Shown piece after piece: positions 7,624 to 12,309 of a stretch of DNA of 12,309 nt. Below the pieces are notes generated by a model. The model had not been told where the DNA came from, did no database searches, and worked only from the letters and a program-made list of their open reading frames with translations. The stretch spans positions 1 through 12,309 of the forward strand of contig DASYXZ010000289.1 in assembly GCA_035934315.1 (NCBI GenBank). Direction: 5' to 3'. Origin of the DNA: DASYXZ01 sp035934315. GTDB taxonomy: Bacteria; Acidobacteriota; Terriglobia; UBA7540. Within the stretch, counting starts at the first letter, position 1; each line of letters opens with the position of its first letter. The position numbers were made by a program, and so were the translations under genes.

Positions 7624-9543
7624 TCACGACTGGCGCGAGAAATTAGCCTGGAACTGTTTCATCGCCGCGTCGTTGATCTTCAGCTCACCGGAGTGGAGGA
7701 GTTGAACCTTCAAATTCTTCTTATAAATCTCAAACGCGAGAGAGCGCTGTTGTTCCACGAGCTCTTCCGCAATCTGATCCTGTTGCTGAGGCAAATCCGC
7801 TTCATTGGCCGATGTGTGAGACAGAACATTGAAGACAACTTCGTTGGCGCCGACGGAAACAACGTCACTCGTTTTACCTTGAGCCAGGGTGAAGGCGGCG
7901 GAGAGTGCCGAGCCCGCACCAACGTTTTCCACATATTCCTGCTGGGCAAAGTCCTTGCTTTCTTTCACCGTGAGTTTTAGGGCGCGGGCGGCAGCTTTAA
8001 AGTCCTGCGTCTTACATTTATCGGCAAACTGGCGCGCCGCATCGGCAGCTAAAACTTTGGACTGCGCCGCGCGATAATCCTGTTCCACCTGGGCGCGAAC
8101 CTCATCCAGCGTCGCCTGGTGCTCCGGGACGATGGAAGTGACTTGGATAATCGCCAAACCCTTGGGGACGGTAATAGGTTCGCCCACTTCGCCCTGGCGG
8201 AGCTGGAAGGCGAGGTTGGCAAATGCTTCGCTATTGCCGAAGTCCGGAAGGGTCTCTTTGTATTTAAAAAGCGGAGTCTCCTTTACGTCAAGCCCGGCCT
8301 GGCGCGCCACATCCGCAAACCCTTTTGGGTTTTGCTTGAATTTGCGCCCCAGCTCATCACTCATCGTCTGCTGGGCCTGATCCAGTTTTTGCTTTTGGAG
8401 GCTCGCCTGGATTCCATCCTTCACTTCGTCCAGTGTTTGCAAATGCGCCGTCTGCTTGTCCAGCACTTTAATGATATGAATTCCGTAAATCGTCCTGATC
8501 AAGTCGCTCACCTGGCCGGGTTTCATGCTGAATGCGGCATCCTCAAATTCCTTCACCGTCTGGCCGCGGACAATCCAGCCAATATCACCGCCCTTCTGCG
8601 CGCTCGAATCCTCTGAATATTGCTTGGCCAGCTCGCCAAAATCTTTGCCGGCCTTGATTTGGTTCAGAACATCGCGTGCAGTATTTTCAATCGTGGTGAT
8701 TTCCGCCGGAGTTTTGCCTGTGGTCTTGAATAAAATGTGGGTCACGTGGACGCGGTCGGGGACGCGGTAATCAGACAGGTGCTCGTCATAGTATTGTTTG
8801 ATATCCTGATCGCTCACTTTGCCCTGAGCGCGAAGGTGGTCCGCGTCAATGAGCACGTAGCGAACCTGGCGTTCTTCTGGCACTTTGTATCGAGCGATGT
8901 CTTTCTTGTAGAAGGCATCCAGGGCGTCCGGCGTTACATTTACCGCCTTGATATACTGGCTGGGATCGAAAAGTACATACTGGATCCTGGCCTTGGTATT
9001 GCGCTTGATAAATTCCGCGCGCACGGCCTCCGGTGTTACCTGCACGCCGTCTGTAATAATGTCCTGCATTTTCTGAGATACAATGCTTTCGCGAAGTTGG
9101 TCCTCAAACTGGTCGATCGTCATCCCCGTCGCCTGCTCGAACTTATCCGTACCAATGAAGACGCCATTGGTGTAAAGCCCGGGAATGGCCTGCGCTGCCC
9201 TCAACACTTCTTGTGGCGATGCTACGATGCCGAGCTTCTTCGCCTGAAGTAGAATGGCCTGGCGCTGGATCATATCATCGAGCAGGGGTTGGGCCATGAT
9301 CGCCGCAATTTGAGGGTTGTAGCCATATTGAGAATTCTTTAGCCGGGACCTGATCGTCTGATCCAACTCCTCGCTCGTAATCTTCTTTCCGCCGATTTGC
9401 GCCAAACTGCTGTTGTCCACGCGGGCCGCATCGCTGGGATTGAGCGGCATCAGTGTGATGACCATACCGACAGACACAATGCCGAGAAAAAATATCAAGA
9501 GATACTTCTTAACCTTCTCGCTATTTCTCATGAATCTGAACAT
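7624..9543 (-). CDS. ppiD: PpiD-like membrane-anchored peptidyl-prolyl isomerase
   Basis: A 639-residue envelope foldase that helps exported proteins fold. A basic N-terminus (MFRFMRNSEKVKK) precedes one membrane helix (about 14-33), giving a cytoplasmic N-terminus and a large external part. A SurA/PpiD-type N-terminal chaperone domain spans roughly 45-225. A parvulin domain follows at about 262-363, with VHVTHILFK (H269), YSEDSSAQKGGDIGW (309-323), FSMKPGQVSD (338-347) and YGIHIIKV (H356), the usual landmarks. The remaining ~270 residues form a helical C-terminal region resembling the second chaperone part of PpiD; the length is close to E. coli PpiD (about 620). The start at 9543 is chosen because AGGAG (complement of 9549-9553) lies 5 bases upstream; a second ATG four codons in lacks this. 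It is transcribed from its own promoter and lies 185 bases upstream of fadN. Whether isomerase activity is retained is unknown. Confidence 0.9.
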   Translation of the reverse strand: MFRFMRNSEKVKKYLLIFFLGIVSVGMVITLMPLNPSDAARVDNSSLAQIGGKKITSEELDQTIRSRLKNSQYGYNPQIAAIMAQPLLDDMIQRQAILLQAKKLGIVASPQEVLRAAQAIPGLYTNGVFIGTDKFEQATGMTIDQFEDQLRESIVSQKMQDIITDGVQVTPEAVRAEFIKRNTKARIQYVLFDPSQYIKAVNVTPDALDAFYKKDIARYKVPEERQVRYVLIDADHLRAQGKVSDQDIKQYYDEHLSDYRVPDRVHVTHILFKTTGKTPAEITTIENTARDVLNQIKAGKDFGELAKQYSEDSSAQKGGDIGWIVRGQTVKEFEDAAFSMKPGQVSDLIRTIYGIHIIKVLDKQTAHLQTLDEVKDGIQASLQKQKLDQAQQTMSDELGRKFKQNPKGFADVARQAGLDVKETPLFKYKETLPDFGNSEAFANLAFQLRQGEVGEPITVPKGLAIIQVTSIVPEHQATLDEVRAQVEQDYRAAQSKVLAADAARQFADKCKTQDFKAAARALKLTVKESKDFAQQEYVENVGAGSALSAAFTLAQGKTSDVVSVGANEVVFNVLSHTSANEADLPQQQDQIAEELVEQQRSLAFEIYKKNLKVQLLHSGELKINDAAMKQFQANFSRQS

Positions 9544-9574
9544 GCGGGCTCCTGCAGACAGGGTTAAAACACTT

Positions 9575-9604
9575 ATTATAGAGGCAAACGCCGGTCAGGG
9601 GCAA
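9575..9604 (-). promoter_or_regulatory. promoter of ppiD with perfect TATAAT
   Basis: On the minus strand, TTGCCC (9604-9599) and a perfect TATAAT (9580-9575) are 18 bases apart. The transcript would start near 9568, giving a leader of about 25 bases with the AGGAG ribosome-binding site before the ppiD ATG. The copies of TTCAAGTT at 9628-9621 and 9610-9603, 18 bp apart, touch the -35, and GTTAAAAC / GTTTTAAC (9563-9570, 9616-9623) bracket the promoter. Confidence 0.65.
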
Positions 9605-9738
9605 CTTGAATGATGGTTTTAACTTGAAGATCTGGACTTTACGCGGGGTCCTCACCACGGAACAAAAGGCTTCACTTGCTGGCAGCAATACGGGAGGATC
9701 GCCCGGACGGAGTGTATGGGACGACGCGCCAAACGCCC

Positions 9739-9768
9739 TTGACCTCTGATCACCGGGATCGGGATAAT
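9739..9768 (+). promoter_or_regulatory. orphan plus-strand promoter-like sequence
   Basis: TTGACC (9739-9744) and GATAAT (9763-9768) are 18 bases apart, each matching 5 of 6 consensus bases. No plus-strand gene follows until 10473; a transcript from here would run antisense through the small membrane protein gene (10003-9869). Confidence 0.35.
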
Positions 9769-9821
9769 TTCCGCTTCGCGGCGTGTTGACACACCAACAT
9801 TCGCAGAAATCAAAAGTCGTC

Positions 9822-9855
9822 GCCTGGACCTCTATCCTCAAGTCGTTCTCCAGGC
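9822..9855 (-). terminator. weak hairpin after the small membrane protein gene
   Basis: GCCTGGA (9822-9828) and TCCAGGC (9849-9855) are exact complements with a 20-base loop. On the minus strand the stem lies 13 bases after the stop of the 44-residue gene and is followed a few bases later by TTTT. The long loop and short U-tract make it a marginal terminator. Confidence 0.25.
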
Positions 9856-9868
9856 CGTCGCAGTGCTA

Positions 9869-10003
9869 TCATGTCCCAGACGTGGCAAGAAAGTAGATGA
9901 CACCTGCCACTAATGCCATGGCCACAATAAAAATCCCAACCTTCATGAGGAATTGTTTCCTCCGTTCAGGGCTGGGCTTTTCTTCGTTGATCATCTCGAA
10001 CAT
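9869..10003 (-). CDS. 44-residue single-pass membrane protein, function unknown
   Basis: A short gene easily missed by length cut-offs. ATG at 10003 is preceded at 5 bases by GGAGG (complement of 10009-10013), and the frame ends with TGA at 9871-9869. The protein starts MFEMINEEKPSPERRKQF, a charged segment that ends in a basic cluster (ERRK), then has one clear membrane helix (about residues 22-40, VGIFIVAMALVAGVIYFLA) and a four-residue tail. The basic residues before the helix predict a cytoplasmic N-terminus. The codons look normal, and the combination of a perfect ribosome-binding site with an uninterrupted amphipathic-then-hydrophobic layout is unlikely by chance. It lies on the same strand as ppiD but is separated from it by ppiD's own promoter. 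I do not recognise a family, and no function is inferred beyond membrane location. Confidence 0.75.
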   Translation of the reverse strand: MFEMINEEKPSPERRKQFLMKVGIFIVAMALVAGVIYFLATSGT

Positions 10004-10472
10004 GGGGACCTCCCCTTTTTGGCCTGATTCCCTCCTCGGGCAGGGGGCAAGAGGTCTGACTTTTTGGCTGGCGCAATGCCGCCATCGACAGGAAGGGCTG
10101 ACTTCACAACCGCAGTTATTGCGGTTAATGGCAGACGCTTTGAGATGGGACCTTGCGCCGTACCTCGTCTTCTACTCACATACACCCTTACTCCTGCATT
10201 TTTCAAATGTCAAGCATGTTCGGGCCGGCCCGCAAGCCCCAGATTTGATCACAGCAGCTATAATGTGAAGGGGAAATCGATGAGTTTTATTTCACCACAT
10301 CTCCCACTGAGAAACGGCACCTTCACAGCCGCAAGGCGCCCCGGGCATCATCGACTGAGGCAGAGGGCGGCGCCGGATTAAGGCGCTTCGCTGTTGCGGT
10401 ACGTCCGTTTAGGATATATTCTATTGAGCACAAACAGCCAGACTTGGGCAACTGCGGCAAGAAGGAGGAACC
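10004..10472. other. intergenic region between the divergent small membrane protein and HNH genes
   Basis: These 469 bases separate two divergent genes, so both promoters should lie here. On the minus strand a perfect TTGACA (10213-10208) is followed 17 bases on by only a poor -10 (TAAGGG). On the plus strand a perfect TATAAT (10259-10264) lacks a clear -35, and a weak TTGCGG/TATATT pair (10394-10420, 15-base spacer) lies nearer the HNH gene. A perfect hairpin AACCGCA-N5-TGCGGTT occupies 10108-10126. A 33-codon frame (10280-10381, +) has an AAGGGGA sequence before its ATG but no recognisable content, and I do not call it. Confidence 0.45.
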
Positions 10473-10820
10473 ATGCCTATACACCGCCTTAAGAAACTAT
10501 TCGCCGGACCTTCTCCGGGCCTGTCACGACAGGAAGCTATGAAAGTTTTCCAAAGGGATCGATTCAAGTGTCAATATTGCGGCCTTGACGGGCTGAACCA
10601 TTTCGCAAACTGGTTGGTTTTAACAGTTGACCACATTCACCCACACGCCCACGGAGGCGCGCGGAAAATGGATAACCTGGTGACTGCCTGCCGGCCTTGC
10701 AACATCATGAAGGGGACGCGGGTGTTTGCGTCACTGGAAGAGGCGAAAAAATACGTGCTGGCTAGACGCCATGAGTGGCAACAGAAGTATCATGAGGATA
10801 TCAAGGCACCCGCCTCATAG
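10473..10820 (+). CDS. stand-alone HNH endonuclease family protein
   Basis: A 115-residue protein built around a zinc-supported HNH (beta-beta-alpha metal) nuclease fold, which cuts DNA using a divalent metal. The first Cys pair is C33-x2-C36 (FKCQYCG), the core is VDHIHPHAHGG with D53-H54, followed by DNLVTACRPCNIMKG giving N68, the second Cys pair C73-x2-C76, and N77. This is the common HNN variant with two CxxC zinc knuckles. The N-terminal LSRQEAMKVFQRDRFKC is the usual helix leading into the first knuckle. AAGGAGG (10462-10468) lies 4 bases before the ATG, so the start is secure. There is no methylase, specificity subunit, intron or phage gene beside it, so its role is unclear; such short chromosomal HNH proteins are common and mostly uncharacterised. 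Confidence 0.9.
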   Translation: MPIHRLKKLFAGPSPGLSRQEAMKVFQRDRFKCQYCGLDGLNHFANWLVLTVDHIHPHAHGGARKMDNLVTACRPCNIMKGTRVFASLEEAKKYVLARRHEWQQKYHEDIKAPAS

Positions 10821-11170
10821 AAAGCGGCCACTCACGAAGGCGCCAGGGACAACATCACACGGTGGTGAGGCAGTTTGCGGGAGCGACGATTGCCCCTCTC
10901 TCTGCTCCGGTGAGCTGCGCCAGAAGCCATGAATAAATTAAAGGGGCGGTCATAAACATCATGGACAGTTTGCCAAAATGCGCCACGCGCAAAATGTCAT
11001 GGGCGCGTTGACATCTAAAATCCATTATGCTAGGTTAAGCTTAGAGTTGGGTGGTTGGGGCGAAATCAAGAGGCAATGGGCGCGTTTCGTCTATCCGAGA
11101 ATTGTACAAGGTCAACCCTATCTTGATCTTCTAAAGCAGTCCTTTTGGAGGACTAAAGGAAGAGGGTTTT
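10821..11170. other. intergenic region and leader upstream of the protein kinase
   Basis: These 350 bases hold the kinase promoter and its leader. There is a weak stem GGAGC (10880-10884)/GCTCC (10904-10908) that could end HNH transcription. The inverted repeat ACGCGC (10985-10990)/GCGCGT (11003-11008) abuts the -35. The leader contains a perfect hairpin AGTCCT (11138-11143)/AGGACT (11149-11154) with a 5-base loop, about 16 bases before the kinase ATG. A plus-strand frame starting at 10978 crosses the promoter and overlaps the kinase out of frame; it is not supported. Confidence 0.45.
11008..11036 (+). promoter_or_regulatory. promoter of the serine/threonine kinase, extended -10 type
   Basis: A perfect TTGACA (11008-11013) is followed after 17 bases by TAGGTT (11031-11036), which is preceded by TGC, forming an extended -10. 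The weak hexamer is typical where the TG extension compensates. Predicted transcription starts near 11043, giving a leader of about 130 bases before the ATG at 11171. Confidence 0.6.
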
Positions 11171-12309
11171 ATGGCCGGGATATTGACCAAAGCAGGCCGG
11201 TACCAGGTTGTTTCGGAACTGGGCCGAGGTTCGATGGGCATTGTTTACCGGGGTTTCGACCCGGTCATTGGTCGCACCGTTGCCATCAAGACGATGCTGA
11301 TCGAAGGGTTGCCTCCCTCCGAGTTTGAAGAATACAAACAACGATTCCAGCGCGAGGCCCAGTCAGCTGGCGTCCTCACGCATCCCAATATCGTAACCGT
11401 TTATGACTTCGGAGAAGATGAGGGTGTGTTGTATTTAGCTATGGAGTTTCTGGAAGGAAAATCCATCCAGGAACTTGTGGAAAAGCACAACGTCATGCCG
11501 ATTGAAACCCTCCTTCCGATGTACGAGCAGATATGCAGCGCGCTCGACCACGCTCACCAGCACAAGATAGTTCATCGCGACATCAAACCCGCCAATATCA
11601 TGATTCTGGAAAGCGGCTTGGTGAAAGTGACTGACTTCGGAATTGCCAAAGTTATGTCAATGGGGATGACGCAAGCGGGGCAAATCCTCGGCACTCCCAA
11701 CTACATGTCACCCGAGCAGGTCAAAGGGCGGTCCGTGGATGGCCGCTCCGATATCTTTTCTCTCGGCGTGATTCTTTACGAGCTGGTGACAGGGGAAAAG
11801 CCGTTTGGCGGGCAAAATATAACAACCGTCATCTACAAAATTATCAATGAGGACCCAATTCCGCCACGACAACTCGACGCCACCATTTCTCCGGGCCTGA
11901 GTTACGTCATCCAGAAGTCGCTGGCAAAGAACCCCGACGAGCGTTACCAAACGTGCCGTGAGCTGGCAGAAGATCTGAGAAATTATAAGAATCTTGGCGG
12001 TGTTAGCGCCCCGAACGCGACAGTGGTGATGAGAATTCCACCGATCAACTCTCAGCAAGCGGAGCCTGTCCCTCCCTCCCGCATTGAGCCACGGGTCGTA
12101 CTTCCCCCGGTTGAGCCGCGGGTGCCCCCTGCTCGGGTTGCGCAAAAAATCGCACCGCCTGCGGTTGAGCCGCGGCAGGTTCAAGCTCCTCCGGCGGCAC
12201 CCGCTCCCCGCGAGCCGCGGCCACCCGTAGCGGCGCCGGTAATTTCCGCGGCGCGGCCACAGCAGAAAAGCGGTTCATCGGCCGTATCCATTTTCCTTGG
12301 GATCATTTT
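11171..12309 (+). CDS. Hanks-type serine/threonine protein kinase, cut off by the window end
   Basis: The open frame runs from ATG 11171 to the window edge (379 complete codons). It encodes a complete bacterial Ser/Thr kinase domain (about 11-275), then a Pro-rich linker (about 285-368) and the start of a membrane helix (VSIFLGII) at the truncation. Catalytic elements are all present: LGRGSMG (17-23), ATP lysine K40 in VAIK, helix-C E62, HRDIKPAN (135-142) with D137 and N142, DFG (155-157), GTPNYMSPE (174-182), D194 and R258. The RD motif (R136-D137) suggests activation-loop phosphorylation; T167 and T175 are candidate sites. The linker carries four EPR motifs (306, 315, 333, 348). AAGAGGG just upstream is an acceptable ribosome-binding site. 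The expected layout is a cytoplasmic kinase, a single membrane span and an unknown external sensor part beyond the window. Substrates are unknown. Confidence 0.93.
   Translation, partial: MAGILTKAGRYQVVSELGRGSMGIVYRGFDPVIGRTVAIKTMLIEGLPPSEFEEYKQRFQREAQSAGVLTHPNIVTVYDFGEDEGVLYLAMEFLEGKSIQELVEKHNVMPIETLLPMYEQICSALDHAHQHKIVHRDIKPANIMILESGLVKVTDFGIAKVMSMGMTQAGQILGTPNYMSPEQVKGRSVDGRSDIFSLGVILYELVTGEKPFGGQNITTVIYKIINEDPIPPRQLDATISPGLSYVIQKSLAKNPDERYQTCRELAEDLRNYKNLGGVSAPNATVVMRIPPINSQQAEPVPPSRIEPRVVLPPVEPRVPPARVAQKIAPPAVEPRQVQAPPAAPAPREPRPPVAAPVISAARPQQKSGSSAVSIFLGII

Larger units (their letters stand above)
9544..9868. other. intergenic region between ppiD and the small membrane protein gene
   Basis: These 325 bases contain the ppiD promoter, a plus-strand promoter-like sequence (9739-9768) and a weak terminator-like hairpin (9822-9855). 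Between roughly 9630 and 9735 I see nothing recognisable. A minus-strand frame of 106 codons crosses the region into ppiD, but it lacks a ribosome-binding site and a recognisable domain and is Cys/Pro-rich in a way typical of chance frames. Confidence 0.5.

Noticed and set aside
7453..7980. 175-codon plus-strand open frame starting between fadN and ppiD
   Set aside because: It overlaps the fad promoter in its first part and is antisense to the ppiD 3' end for the rest; no ribosome-binding site.
8737..9252. 171-codon plus-strand open frame inside ppiD
   Set aside because: Antisense shadow of a well-supported gene; no domain content.
9521..9841. 106-codon minus-strand frame overlapping the ppiD start
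   Set aside because: It runs through the ppiD promoter and ribosome-binding site out of frame and has chance-like composition.
10280..10381. 33-codon plus-strand frame with AAGGGGA upstream and a TATAAT nearby
   Set aside because: No -35 matches the TATAAT, and the predicted peptide is Arg/Pro/His-rich with no membrane or domain feature; could be a leader peptide but support is too thin.
9544..11170. tRNA or other structured RNA gene in the intergenic stretches
   Set aside because: I searched by eye for T-loop and acceptor-stem patterns on both strands and found none that form a cloverleaf.
10978..11328. 116-codon plus-strand frame ahead of and overlapping the kinase
   Set aside because: It contains the kinase promoter and overlaps the kinase domain out of frame.
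11708..12184. 158-codon minus-strand frame opposite the kinase
   Set aside because: Antisense shadow of a kinase domain with complete catalytic motifs.

Overview
The window looks like a chromosomal segment of an Acidobacteriota-type soil bacterium. I infer this from moderately high GC, the style of the protein families (a secreted DUF4380-like protein, a serine/threonine kinase with a Pro-rich linker, a PpiD/SurA-type foldase) and a Bacillus-like fadN-fadA-fadE set in a cell that otherwise looks Gram-negative. No rRNA, tRNA, CRISPR array or insertion sequence is visible.

Layout. 3-1115 (+) is the 3' part of a DUF4380-like carbohydrate-fold protein that starts before the window. 1415-1810 (+) is a tandem ACT-domain protein. 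It converges, across a perfect 11-bp hairpin (1844-1868), on a large minus-strand block. Read in the direction of transcription, that block is fadN (7438-5018, bifunctional 3-hydroxyacyl-CoA dehydrogenase/enoyl-CoA hydratase), fadA (4918-3737, thiolase) and fadE (3707-1908, acyl-CoA dehydrogenase). These three genes supply all four reactions of a beta-oxidation turn, in the same order as the Bacillus fadNAE operon. A good sigma-70-like promoter precedes fadN, which appears to start with TTG. Upstream of fadN on the same strand lies ppiD (9543-7624), a membrane-anchored parvulin foldase with its own TATAAT promoter.

9544-10472 is mostly non-coding but holds a 44-codon gene for a single-pass membrane protein (10003-9869, -) with a perfect Shine-Dalgarno sequence sitting in a hairpin, and an unexplained plus-strand promoter-like sequence. 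10473-10820 (+) is a stand-alone HNH nuclease. 11171 to the window end (+) is a Hanks-type serine/threonine kinase with all catalytic residues, a Pro-rich EPR-repeat linker and the beginning of a membrane segment where the window stops; a TTGACA / extended -10 promoter precedes it.

How the genes work together: the fad operon is a metabolic unit for fatty acid degradation. PpiD, the small membrane protein and the kinase are all envelope-associated, but nothing in the sequence links them functionally. I found no convincing novel multi-gene system. The most noteworthy items are the small membrane protein, the operator/promoter architecture around ppiD and fadN, and a heptanucleotide tandem repeat touching the fadN stop codon.
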